From positions 106,136 through 170,135 of the forward strand of contig JAIXUE010000022.1 in assembly GCA_027483605.1 (NCBI GenBank): a stretch of DNA of 64,000 bases. The letters are read 5' to 3'. Position numbers and translations under genes: made by a program. This document shows positions 33,910 to 42,695 of the stretch, in pieces; within the stretch, counting starts at the first letter, position 1; each line of letters starts with the position of its first letter. This DNA comes from Cryomorphaceae bacterium. Lineage in GTDB: Bacteria > Bacteroidota > Bacteroidia > Flavobacteriales_D > Crocinitomicaceae. The notes beneath the pieces are model-generated. The model was not told where the DNA came from. It made no database searches and saw only the letters and a list, made by a program, of their open reading frames with translations.

Positions 33910-36636
33910 ATGCAAAAACTTAAGTTCACGATGCATTTATTGGTTTTCCCAGCCCTACAGCTATTGGTTATACTGGGTTTAATGATCTGGCCACTCTCCA
34001 CTATTGGCTCAATTGCTTTGGTTTTCCTTGCTGCGTTTTTGCTCAATTGGAATTTACACGTGAGTGTGCATCATTTAGTCCATCATCCGCCGAAAAACTT
34101 GGTCATCCGTCATTTGTGTTACCTGATTTCCTCTTTAATGTTAGGGCTCCCTTTTCATTATTATCAGCTCATTCATCGAAATCACCACGCCTATAATAAT
34201 GAACAAGGTGATTTTACCAGTACTTGGTCCATTCAAAATGGCCAATTGGTTCCTAGACCTTTCTGGACTTACGTCTTGTTCTGGTGGTTGCCCCAAGTTT
34301 CTATTGGAACACAGCTCAAAGCTGCTCGGTCTGCGGGTTGGTTGAGCCCAAAAGGTTGGCGCTTGCTTAGTTTGGAATTACTTGCAATTTTTTTGTTTTA
34401 CGGTTTGCTTTTTTTGTGCTTCGGTTGGAAAGTCCTGTTGTATGCCCTTCTTGTTTATTTGGGCTGGGTACTCATCAGTGCTCAAAATTATGGTCAGCAC
34501 TTGCCAAAAGACGTTCAGATCCAGACAACAAGTGTACACAAGAAGTGGTACAATTGGCTAACACTCAATAATGGTTTACACCACGAACACCACCAAAAAC
34601 CACAGTTAACTTATGATCGTTTGGAGAAAAATCAACAATTAGAGGTGCTTCAAACGCCACATTTAAGTGCTGGATTTTGGCCCAATAAGTGGCGAGGCAG
34701 TTTTGTACTTGCTTTATGTATTATTATAGGCCTGCTCACGCAGCTCCCAAATCTACAAATGACCGGTAGCCTTGACGGTTTTGCTGTTGGGGATACACAA
34801 GTATTTAAAGATGCACGCAACTATGATTCCATTTTTGGACAGAGTAAATATCGGTACTATTGGAGTATCACGCCTAGTGCAAACGGCAAGTTGAGTTTTC
34901 TGACTTCTTGTACTCAATTTGAACAAGATCTCAAAGAACTGGCACCTTCCCTCGAGTTCATTACCTCAGCTCGGCAATTGCGTAAATTTGCTCAGCTTCG
35001 CTTGTATTCCAAGCAAATGAGCGCACAGCAATTTTTAAAAATTGCTTCACAACACCCCCAATTAGGCAAACTCATTTCCAAAGATGGGCGATCATTTATT
35101 GTGATTGGAGACTTTAAAGGGACTTCAATTCCACTGAAAAAACTGGCTAAGTTAGAACAACAATCACGCCTGCAAATAGCGCAAATCAGAGGTTTTGGAA
35201 TTCAAGGTCTTGAGGCAGCTATCGCTAGCTCAATGCAGGACGATATCATCACTATAACTGGGCTCATTTTCATTTTGTTTGGGGCTTATCTATTCTGGCG
35301 TTACCGTCACATGAGTGCCATTCTTTACTTAGTGACGAACATGCTGTTATCTATATTGATTACGCTTTGTTTGTTTCCCCTTTTTGGTTATCAAATGACT
35401 GCAGTGAGTATTCTTGCTCTTCCTATTGTTCTGGTGCTTTCTTTGAGTGATGTCGTCCATTTACTTGGAGGCATCGCAAAGGGTCAATCGAGTACTGCTA
35501 CCATTTCAAAAATTTGGGTTCCATCTTTACTGAGCAGCCTGACGACCGCTATCGCATTTTTTAGTTTTCAATTCAATGATGCTCCTAATATGGTCCAGCT
35601 TGGAACCGTAACTGGTACCGCAGTCATACTTGAATTTTTAGTATCCGTTGCATTGGCGCAGCAATTTTTACACAAAGTGCGTTTGCGCAAGGAAGAAAGC
35701 CCAGTCATCATGAATACTAGTCATTTTTTGGAGCGTCATCAAAAAACCATTGGTTGGGGCTTGTTGGGATTGGTGTTGGTTGCCCTTTTATTGCTACCGA
35801 AGCTTCGTTTTGAAGCGACTACCGACGATTTTTTTCCGGACGGACATCCTGTAACGCAAGAGCACGCCTATTTCAAGCGCCAATTTGACGCACAAAAAGT
35901 ATTGCATTTGTGGTTTGATAAACAGCAAGATGAAGCGCAGCAGCGCAGTGAGATAGAGCTTTGGCTACAAAAACAAAAAGCCCCACAACTCATCGGTTAT
36001 GACATCCAAAGCCAAGTATCTGGCCTGCCCACAACGGTAAACATGTATTTTTCAGACATTAAGGCAATAGGGGTTTATTACAGAAGACTCGAACGAGATG
36101 GATTTTTAAAGCAAAATGACTTAGGCCTTCACGCTTACAGCACATTTGTGGTATTTGATGTAGTGAATCAGCAGGTGGCTTCTTCTTTGTTTTGGAGTTT
36201 GTTAACTGCCAGTTCTGCAATTGTTTTACTGATGTTATGGTTGACAAAAAATCCTCTTCAAGCTTTGATTGGTTTTTTGCCCAATTTAGTGCCACTTGCA
36301 GCTGTCGTAGTGGTTTTTGTGGGCTTAGATCAGGGTCTTAATATGCTCACTGCCCTCACTTTGGTGGTTTGTGTAGGCCTGCTCGACGACGACACCATAC
36401 ACGTTTTGTATCAAAAGTATGTGCTGCGCGCACCAGTTGCCCAAATGAATCCGATCATCATTCATGCGGCAGTGTTGCTTGCCTTAGGTTTTGGATGTTT
36501 TATCTTAAGTAATTTCAAGCCAACACGCCTGTTTGGTGGTGTGAGCGCATTGGTTTTTGTGGTGGGTCTCTTGGGAGAACTCACCCTATTTCAATGGATT
36601 TTAAACCAATTCAAGCAGGATAGTCATGAGCAATAA
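33910..36636 (+). CDS. Fatty-acid desaturase fused to RND/MMPL-type exporter
   Basis: 908 residues, uninterrupted. Residues 1-250 are a membrane fatty-acid desaturase/hydroxylase: histidine boxes HHLVHH (54-59), HRNHH (89-93) and HHEHH (224-228) for a di-iron centre. From about 262 a new helix begins an RND/MMPL-type permease: a loop domain to about 440, helices with LSLSDVVHLLGGI, a second loop after FEATTDDFFPDGHPV, and helices with VGLLDDDTIHVLYQK. MMPL proteins export lipids and occur in aryl polyene clusters. The fusion implies an acyl product that is desaturated or hydroxylated and exported by one polypeptide. Overlaps iorA by 11 bases. Confidence 0.82.
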   Translation: MQKLKFTMHLLVFPALQLLVILGLMIWPLSTIGSIALVFLAAFLLNWNLHVSVHHLVHHPPKNLVIRHLCYLISSLMLGLPFHYYQLIHRNHHAYNNEQGDFTSTWSIQNGQLVPRPFWTYVLFWWLPQVSIGTQLKAARSAGWLSPKGWRLLSLELLAIFLFYGLLFLCFGWKVLLYALLVYLGWVLISAQNYGQHLPKDVQIQTTSVHKKWYNWLTLNNGLHHEHHQKPQLTYDRLEKNQQLEVLQTPHLSAGFWPNKWRGSFVLALCIIIGLLTQLPNLQMTGSLDGFAVGDTQVFKDARNYDSIFGQSKYRYYWSITPSANGKLSFLTSCTQFEQDLKELAPSLEFITSARQLRKFAQLRLYSKQMSAQQFLKIASQHPQLGKLISKDGRSFIVIGDFKGTSIPLKKLAKLEQQSRLQIAQIRGFGIQGLEAAIASSMQDDIITITGLIFILFGAYLFWRYRHMSAILYLVTNMLLSILITLCLFPLFGYQMTAVSILALPIVLVLSLSDVVHLLGGIAKGQSSTATISKIWVPSLLSSLTTAIAFFSFQFNDAPNMVQLGTVTGTAVILEFLVSVALAQQFLHKVRLRKEESPVIMNTSHFLERHQKTIGWGLLGLVLVALLLLPKLRFEATTDDFFPDGHPVTQEHAYFKRQFDAQKVLHLWFDKQQDEAQQRSEIELWLQKQKAPQLIGYDIQSQVSGLPTTVNMYFSDIKAIGVYYRRLERDGFLKQNDLGLHAYSTFVVFDVVNQQVASSLFWSLLTASSAIVLLMLWLTKNPLQALIGFLPNLVPLAAVVVVFVGLDQGLNMLTALTLVVCVGLLDDDTIHVLYQKYVLRAPVAQMNPIIIHAAVLLALGFGCFILSNFKPTRLFGGVSALVFVVGLLGELTLFQWILNQFKQDSHEQ

Positions 36637-38443
36637 TAAGGTCCAATTACAAGCGCAAAAAGTTTGGGCCCTCAATGGCAATGAGGCGCTGGCTTATGGT
36701 GCACTGCATGCAGGCGTTGCTTATTTTGCGCATTATCCGGGTTCGCCGGTAAATGGAATAGAACCAGTATTGAAACAACTCAATGCACAGCATGCCGCGC
36801 AAATCACCTTTAACGATGCACTTAATGAGCATGTTGCCGCTTGTGCTGCCATGGGAGCAAGTATGGCGGGTGCACGCACGATGCTCGTTATGAAACATGT
36901 GGGGCTGAATATCGCTGCAGACCCACTCAACTATGTAGGTTACGCTGGCATTAAAGGTGGAATGTTAATAGTGGTGGGCACTGACCCAGGAGCTAATTCA
37001 AGTACCGGAGAAGAAGATGTACATTGGTATGCCAAACAATTCAACTTACCACTATTTGAACCCACCAGCCCGCAGGGGCTTTATGATTGTTGTATAGATG
37101 GCTTTGCGCTATCTGAAGAGCTCGGCTTACCTATTCTTGTTTTTGCTACTGGTCTTATCTGCCATCAAAGTACCCGAATTCAGACACGGCAAAAAGCATT
37201 TGCACCGCGTCAATATTTTTTTGAAAAGGACCGAGATCGCTATATCAATGTGGGCCAACGGGCCGTGCAAAACCACCGCTTATTGCTTGAAAAAATAGCG
37301 ACATATGCCAACACACACGCTTTTTTTGAGGTAACTGGTCCGAAATCACCTCCCTTAGCAGTCATTACCAGAGGCAATACGAGTTTACATTTTCCGGAAA
37401 TCAGAACACATATTCCCCAATTAGCCAATTGCACCTGGATTCAACTCACCGGGGTTTACCCATTGCCCACCATGGCTTTGTTACCCTTGCTTCAAGACAA
37501 AACAGAGATTATCATCATGGAGGATCAAGACGGTTTTGTGGAGTATTTACTTAAAATGGAGTTGTTCAATACCCTCAAAGCCAAAATTCAGGGGAAGAAT
37601 TTGTTTCCAGCGCATGGCGAATTGCGCGTTAATGAATTATTGGCCATTCTCTGTAAGCACTTTGAGCTCCCATATCCATATGAGGGCTTACCTAGCTTGC
37701 CCATTCCTGAGCGCCTAGGTACTTTTTGTGAGGGTTGTCCGCATACGGGAAGTTATTTTGCCATAGAGCAGGCCTTACCTGAACAAGAACGCATCATTGG
37801 AGGAGACATTGGGTGCTCTTCCTTGCCACCTTTTCGGGCAGATTGGTTACTGTGTATGAATGCCGGAGTTGGCTTAGCACAGGGCATGGCTCCATTTGTA
37901 ACTTCGCAAAAATTGGTCTCTACAGGTGGCGATGGTAGTTTTTTTCACGGTGGTTTACTTGCTGTACTCAATGCTGTTCAAAATAAAGTCAATTTGGTTC
38001 ACTTAGTTTTTGACAATAAAAGTGTCGCCATGACCGGTCACCAAGCTTCAGCATCTACCCAAGTTGCCTATGCCGATTTGCTAGAGGCTTTAGGGGTTAC
38101 TTCTTTTGCTGAGGCTAGTGCTTTTCATCCAAAGGAATTGGAGGCATTGGTAAGAGAAAAAGAACAACTCGATGGTGTTCATGTCATTTGGGTGAGTGGT
38201 GCATGCGCGCGAATTCCAGATGCCCGCGCGAACTTTAGACGTGCTACCTACGCACCGCAAATCGATGCCAGCAAATGCGCCTCATGTACCCTGTGTTATG
38301 AGGCTTTGGCTTGCCCTGCGATTGATCAAAATGATTTAGGGCAGTTTCAAATCGATTTATCGCGCTGTATGCGCTGTGGTGTGTGTCATGAAATTTGCCC
38401 GAACGATGCCATCGATTTGGGAGCTAAAAACATGAAAGCATGA
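36626..38443 (+). CDS. iorA: Indolepyruvate-type 2-oxoacid:ferredoxin oxidoreductase, alpha subunit
   Basis: 605 residues. N-terminal pyrimidine domain (NEALAYGALHAGVAYFAHYP), TPP domain with GGDIGCSSLPPFR and the GDG...N thiamine motif VSTGGDGSFFHGGLLAVLN, and a C-terminal two-[4Fe-4S] ferredoxin: Cys551/554/557/563 and Cys581/584/587/591 (CMRCGVCHEICP). It oxidatively decarboxylates 2-oxoacids to acyl-CoA with ferredoxin reduction. Classical IorA acts on aryl pyruvates; specificity here is unknown. In this cluster it could make the acyl-CoA starter. ATGA overlap with iorB. Confidence 0.9.
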   Translation: MSNNKVQLQAQKVWALNGNEALAYGALHAGVAYFAHYPGSPVNGIEPVLKQLNAQHAAQITFNDALNEHVAACAAMGASMAGARTMLVMKHVGLNIAADPLNYVGYAGIKGGMLIVVGTDPGANSSTGEEDVHWYAKQFNLPLFEPTSPQGLYDCCIDGFALSEELGLPILVFATGLICHQSTRIQTRQKAFAPRQYFFEKDRDRYINVGQRAVQNHRLLLEKIATYANTHAFFEVTGPKSPPLAVITRGNTSLHFPEIRTHIPQLANCTWIQLTGVYPLPTMALLPLLQDKTEIIIMEDQDGFVEYLLKMELFNTLKAKIQGKNLFPAHGELRVNELLAILCKHFELPYPYEGLPSLPIPERLGTFCEGCPHTGSYFAIEQALPEQERIIGGDIGCSSLPPFRADWLLCMNAGVGLAQGMAPFVTSQKLVSTGGDGSFFHGGLLAVLNAVQNKVNLVHLVFDNKSVAMTGHQASASTQVAYADLLEALGVTSFAEASAFHPKELEALVREKEQLDGVHVIWVSGACARIPDARANFRRATYAPQIDASKCASCTLCYEALACPAIDQNDLGQFQIDLSRCMRCGVCHEICPNDAIDLGAKNMKA

Positions 38444-38991
38444 GCCAAGAATTGCGCATATTGGTAGCGGGTATCGGAGGGCAGGGCATTCATGGCTTTG
38501 TACGGGTACTGCAACAAGAAATGGACGAACAAGGTTTTGAACTCATTTGTGCCCGCTATAAGGGAGGAGCACAAAGCCTAGGTTCTGTGCATGCCGAATG
38601 CAAAGTATTTTTGACAAAAGAGCAGTCCAATACGCAGCAAAGTAGTCAGTTGATACCTGGAACACTCGATATCTTGCTTGGCCTCGAACGCTGGGAAACC
38701 TTGCGTTTTTTGCCTTTTTGCCATGCCAAAACGCTCATCGTTTGCGATGCCTTCACAGAATTCCCCCCAGGAACCAAAAGACAAATAGGGCTCCCAACCA
38801 TAGACTCCTATTTTACCCAATTAGACAATCCATTGATATGCAAGGATTTTAATGCACTTGCAAAAGGAAAAGGCTTGTCTAAATCAGCGGTGCCCGTCTT
38901 GTTGTTTAATGAGGCAATTGATGCACTTGGACTGAAACAACTTATTGAACCACTTAAAACAGATACATATGAATTGGAAAGAAAGCTCTAG
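38440..38991 (+). CDS. iorB: Indolepyruvate-type 2-oxoacid:ferredoxin oxidoreductase, beta subunit
   Basis: 183 residues, the POR/IOR gamma-type domain: ILVAGIGGQGIHGFVRVLQQ glycine-rich start, ICARYKGGAQSLGSVHAECK and DILLGLERWETLRFL. It completes the IorAB enzyme with the gene just upstream (4-base overlap). The RYKGGAQS segment is close to the EVHGMAQR-like position of IorB proteins but not identical, so substrate preference may differ. Confidence 0.88.
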   Translation: MSQELRILVAGIGGQGIHGFVRVLQQEMDEQGFELICARYKGGAQSLGSVHAECKVFLTKEQSNTQQSSQLIPGTLDILLGLERWETLRFLPFCHAKTLIVCDAFTEFPPGTKRQIGLPTIDSYFTQLDNPLICKDFNALAKGKGLSKSAVPVLLFNEAIDALGLKQLIEPLKTDTYELERKL

Positions 38992-40336
38992 AGTGGCCAT
39001 GCATTGGCATCCTCATGAAAATGGCAGTAAAATTGTTTGTGACCTTTGCCCAAGACATTGTCAGACCCAAGCGGGTCAGATGGGATTTTGCAAGGTACGT
39101 GGAAACGTAGATGGTACTTTTCACACTTTTAACTTCGGTAAGTCGGTGACGGCTACCCAAGAGTGTATAGAGACCGAGGCAGTCAATCATTTTATGCCTG
39201 GCGCACGTATTTTGAGTCTTGGCAATATCGGTTGCATGATGGCTTGCTCGTATTGTCAGAATTGGCAAACTTCTCAAATTAAACACCTCAATGATGCCAA
39301 TGTCTTTGAATATACTCCAGAGCAAGTCATTGAATTAGCGGTCTCTAATGATATCAAAGTCATTTCTTGGACCTACAATGATCCGGTTGTTTGGCACGAA
39401 TTTGTATTAGAAACTTCAAAACTTGCCAAAGCAGCAGGGCTTACGACCTTATATAAATCAGCGCTCTACATTGAGCTTGAACCGCTGCGCGAATTAATTG
39501 AAGTGATTGATATCTTTTCGATTTCACTTAAATGTATGGACGATGCTATTTACCGAAAAGAAAACAAAGGTAAATTACAGCCCGTACTAGATGCCATAGA
39601 ACTGATTGCCGCCTCTGACCGCCATTTGGAAATTTCGCAATTGGTCGTAACGGGTCTCAACGACGACGGCACTGATGCCATCAAAACGGCGCGTTGGATG
39701 CGCGAAAAGCTCAGGCCGGAGGTCCCACTTCATTTGGTGGCGTATCACCCGAGTTTTAAGTATAAAAAACCGCGCACCGAATTGGCAACACTTCTGAAAT
39801 TGCGTGAACTCGTCCTCAATGAAGGATTAGAGTATGTGTACTTAGGTAACGTATATGCCGACGACATGAGCAATACGTATTGTAAATCATGTTCAAACCT
39901 CCTCGTGGAGCGCTTTGGTCTTTCTGTGCAGGTGCCCGGACTCGATGCGCATGGCAATTGTAAAAAATGCCAAACACCATCTGTCATTAAAGATGCATTG
40001 GGTGGACAACCTACAGAAAAGCCCGTTGCCACACCTTTTGTTTCTGCACAATCACAAACTTTTGAGTGGAACGATGAAATCAGGTCTGTACACATATTCT
40101 TGGACCAACCCAAAAAGGAAACCGTACGCATCAGGCTGACACGTCTGCCTAAAAATTCGGAACAATATTTAGAATTAAACGAGGGGCTCGAGCGCATTAT
40201 TTTGTCTAAAAGTAGTGCTGACGAGACACAGCTCATTATCGAAACTGCTTGTCAAACAACGCTGCATATTTTACCGGTACTCGATCGCGCGCATTTCCCT
40301 GTGATTGATGAAACAAAAGCGTCGAGTTATGCATAA
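38969..40336 (+). CDS. AmrS-like radical SAM protein with C-terminal extension
   Basis: 455 residues from the ATG at 38969, which overlaps iorB by 23 bases; the TTG in the ORF track is less likely. N-terminal cysteine set CDLCPRHCQTQAGQMGFC (Cys24, 27, 31, 41) and VRGN are the AmrS hallmark. The radical SAM cluster is Cys89-x3-Cys93-x2-Cys96 (CMMACSYCQNW). Later CKSC and CKKC pairs form a zinc-ribbon-like knuckle near 310-340. About 110 residues follow without recognisable family. Usual partners AMMECR1 and MEMO are absent nearby. Reaction unknown. Confidence 0.82.
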   Translation: MNWKESSRVAMHWHPHENGSKIVCDLCPRHCQTQAGQMGFCKVRGNVDGTFHTFNFGKSVTATQECIETEAVNHFMPGARILSLGNIGCMMACSYCQNWQTSQIKHLNDANVFEYTPEQVIELAVSNDIKVISWTYNDPVVWHEFVLETSKLAKAAGLTTLYKSALYIELEPLRELIEVIDIFSISLKCMDDAIYRKENKGKLQPVLDAIELIAASDRHLEISQLVVTGLNDDGTDAIKTARWMREKLRPEVPLHLVAYHPSFKYKKPRTELATLLKLRELVLNEGLEYVYLGNVYADDMSNTYCKSCSNLLVERFGLSVQVPGLDAHGNCKKCQTPSVIKDALGGQPTEKPVATPFVSAQSQTFEWNDEIRSVHIFLDQPKKETVRIRLTRLPKNSEQYLELNEGLERIILSKSSADETQLIIETACQTTLHILPVLDRAHFPVIDETKASSYA

Positions 40337-41447
40337 ACTGACCCAGATTTTAAAGCAACGTGTAGACACCACGAACGCAGCACCTGTGGTAACGCCCATC
40401 TACCAAAACAGTGCTTTTGAGGCGCATTCACCATTTTTTTATACCCGCAAGAACAATCCCAATGTCGAGGAATTAGAGCAAGTTTTTTGTGCTTTGGAAG
40501 AGTGTGCTCATTCGGTATGTTGTTCTACGGGAATGGCCGCTATTTCAAACACGTTGCTTTTGTTAAAACCAGGAGCTCATTTGGTGATCAACCAACTCAT
40601 TTATGGCTGTTCTTACGTTTTATTTGAAAGGTTCTGTGAACAGTATCAAATACAGCTCACGGTGCTAGACCTTTCCAGCCCTGATGGCATTAGTGCCATG
40701 CCTGAAGATGTCAGTATGGTTTTATTCGAAACACCGACCAATCCTTTTGTGCGCAGCATAGACATTGCAGCCGTTGCACAGCGTGCCAAAGCATGTAATC
40801 CAGCTTGTTTGGTGGTGGTAGACAACACTTGGGCCACGCCTTTATTTCAACAGCCGTTGCTGCACGGTGCAGATCTAGCGTTGTATTCCGCCACCAAATA
40901 CTTCTCTGGTCACAGCGATGTCATGGGCGGGGTACTCACGACCAACGATGAGGCCCTTGCCCAAAAATTGAGAGAAGCACGTTTTTACCATGGCGCCATT
41001 ATGGATCCTAATAGTGCATGGTTATTGCGTCGAAGCATGCAAACCTTTCATATCAGAATGCGTGCACATGGCCAAGCGACTACTCAAATTAGAGATTGGT
41101 TAAAGTTACAAAGTGGCGTGGAAGAAGTCTTTTATCCCAACATAGACGGACATCAGTTAACCGGTTACGCGACCTTATTGTTTTTTACGCTAGATGCCCG
41201 ATTGAGTGAACGATATGATGATTTTGTAGCAGCATTGCAACTCTTTGACACCGGAACAGGTATGGCTTGCGTCACCTCGATGGTTGCGCGCCCTTATACA
41301 GGAAGTCATGCGTCTATGAATGAGCAGCAAAAGCAGCAGATGGGCCTGAACCGTCAATTGGTTCGCCTCAGTATTGGTTTAGAAGAAGTACAAGACCTTA
41401 TTGCTGATCTGCGTCAAGCATTTGATCAAATTGGAGCTCATGATTAA
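40329..41447 (+). CDS. PLP-dependent Cys/Met metabolism (gamma-lyase/synthase type) enzyme
   Basis: 372 residues from the ATG at 40329, overlapping the radical SAM gene by 8 bases. Cys/Met-metabolism PLP fold: VVTPIYQNSAFEAHSPFFYT, PLP-phosphate-binding CCSTGMAAISNTLLLL, VVVDNTWATPLFQQPLLHGA and the Schiff-base Lys190 in LYSATKYFSGHSDVMGG. Members include cystathionine gamma-synthase, methionine gamma-lyase and relatives. In this operon it might release a 2-oxoacid (2-oxobutyrate) for IorAB; alternatively it could install sulfur or an amino-acid moiety. Specificity cannot be read with confidence. Confidence 0.85.
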   Translation: MHKLTQILKQRVDTTNAAPVVTPIYQNSAFEAHSPFFYTRKNNPNVEELEQVFCALEECAHSVCCSTGMAAISNTLLLLKPGAHLVINQLIYGCSYVLFERFCEQYQIQLTVLDLSSPDGISAMPEDVSMVLFETPTNPFVRSIDIAAVAQRAKACNPACLVVVDNTWATPLFQQPLLHGADLALYSATKYFSGHSDVMGGVLTTNDEALAQKLREARFYHGAIMDPNSAWLLRRSMQTFHIRMRAHGQATTQIRDWLKLQSGVEEVFYPNIDGHQLTGYATLLFFTLDARLSERYDDFVAALQLFDTGTGMACVTSMVARPYTGSHASMNEQQKQQMGLNRQLVRLSIGLEEVQDLIADLRQAFDQIGAHD

Positions 41448-42564
41448 TGAACTACAGGACCATCGTATTTTAACACTCAAGTCGATAGCAATTTTATCGC
41501 TGCTTATTTTACACATTGCACTTAGTTTTACTTGGATTCCTCAACTCTACGGCATTTGGCCCATTGGAACCAATACACCGAGTATCAACCTCACTGGATT
41601 AGCCTCCTTTTTAAATCTGTTTGGCCTCCTTTTGTTTTTTATTCTATCTGGATTTTCAATCAGAAAAAAAGCATTTGATCAGGAGCACTACCTCCTTGAG
41701 AAAGTGCAGCAAAATACCCGGCGATTTATTTGGTATTATGTTTTGCTTTCTCTTCTTTTCTATTTGCTTTTGTCTGCTTCAGAATGGCGCTTTTTAACAT
41801 TTTTTGAGTGTACATTTTTAACCTCGTTCTATCATTTGTGGTTCTTAGCTGCCCTTGCTTTTTTTCAGTTACTTCTCGTTTTTGCACGAAAAATTCTAGC
41901 ATCACGACTACAAAACATACGCATCCCTCTTTTTATCCCTTTATCTATTCACGCTTTAGGCCTTTTTTTTCAGGGTGGTGTTTTTCTAAAAACACCGACA
42001 CAATTGGATTCGTCTACGCTTTTAAGTATCGGTGTTTACTTCTGTTGGTTTTTTTATGGTTTTACGCTTTGCAATGGCCCTTTTCGTTTATCTAAACCTT
42101 TTTCGGCGCTCCGAATCTTGGGTGTCATGACTTTGCTGAGCCTTTATTTTATGGCCAAGACGGCGCTTTTGTTTTCTTGGACTTTTGGACTTTTCTGGCA
42201 GCTGCTTGGTTCAGTACTTGATCCTTTGGCATTTTTAGCCGCTTTACAAGTTTGTTTTTGGTTAATCGAAAAATATCATCAACAACGAACAACGCAGTCC
42301 ACAGATTATCTTCAGACTTTTTTACAGCGCTACCAGTTGCCTATTTATGTGTTTCAGATTCCTTTGATTTTTCTGCTCGTCTCTATTCTAGAAAAAATGG
42401 GTGCAGTCTTTTTAACACTTGATCAGTTGCCGCAGGCGCTACCTAACTGGGAGGAATCTTTGTCTACGTGGGGCCTGTTTTATCTGTTATTGCTCTTTTT
42501 TACTTTGGCACTTCTGCTCTTGTGGCGTTATCACCAACAAAAAACCCCTCATTCCAAAGAATAA
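41440..42564 (+). CDS. Acyltransferase 3-like integral membrane protein
   Basis: 374 residues from an ATG at 41440 overlapping the PLP gene by 8 bases. About ten helices, opening ILTLKSIAILSLLILHIALS, then LFFILSGFSIRKKAF and SFYHLWFLAALAFFQLLL, the layout of acyltransferase 3 family members. These transfer acyl groups to exported sugars or lipids. As the last gene it could attach the finished chain to an envelope acceptor. Its stop is embedded in the terminator stem. Confidence 0.75.
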   Translation: MINELQDHRILTLKSIAILSLLILHIALSFTWIPQLYGIWPIGTNTPSINLTGLASFLNLFGLLLFFILSGFSIRKKAFDQEHYLLEKVQQNTRRFIWYYVLLSLLFYLLLSASEWRFLTFFECTFLTSFYHLWFLAALAFFQLLLVFARKILASRLQNIRIPLFIPLSIHALGLFFQGGVFLKTPTQLDSSTLLSIGVYFCWFFYGFTLCNGPFRLSKPFSALRILGVMTLLSLYFMAKTALLFSWTFGLFWQLLGSVLDPLAFLAALQVCFWLIEKYHQQRTTQSTDYLQTFLQRYQLPIYVFQIPLIFLLVSILEKMGAVFLTLDQLPQALPNWEESLSTWGLFYLLLLFFTLALLLLWRYHQQKTPHSKE

Positions 42565-42572
42565 GGGGTTTT
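42541..42572 (+). terminator. Terminator at the end of the biosynthetic cluster
   Basis: Stem AAAACCCCT/AGGGGTTTT, extended by ATT/AAT inside, ending in a four-T run. The stem begins within the last codons of the acyltransferase gene. Confidence 0.75.
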
Positions 42573-42576
42573 GATG

Positions 42577-42647
42577 AGGTCTCAAGCAGATTCGAACTGC
42601 TGTAGACGGTTTTGCAGACCGGTGCCTAACCGCTCGGCCATGAGACC
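42577..42647 (-). tRNA. tRNA-Cys (anticodon GCA)
   Basis: Minus strand cloverleaf: acceptor GGTCTCA/TGAGACC, D arm GCC-GAGCGGTTA-GGC, anticodon loop CTGCAAA giving GCA, and T arm GCAG-TTCGAAT-CTGC. The discriminator base is T (U73), as expected for tRNA-Cys. CCA is not encoded in full (the sequence continues CAT). One C-T mismatch is present at the top of the anticodon stem. Confidence 0.93.
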
Positions 42648-42695
42648 ATCAGGATTGCAAAGATAAGCAAATTTAAACTTTCAAAAAAGGGTCAA

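Noticed and set aside
27741-42564. Assignment of the cluster as aryl polyene or flexirubin
   Set aside because: KS, CLF-like, ACP, DH and MMPL parts are shared, but no ammonia lyase, AMP ligase, LolA-type protein or DarA/DarB-type enzymes are encoded.
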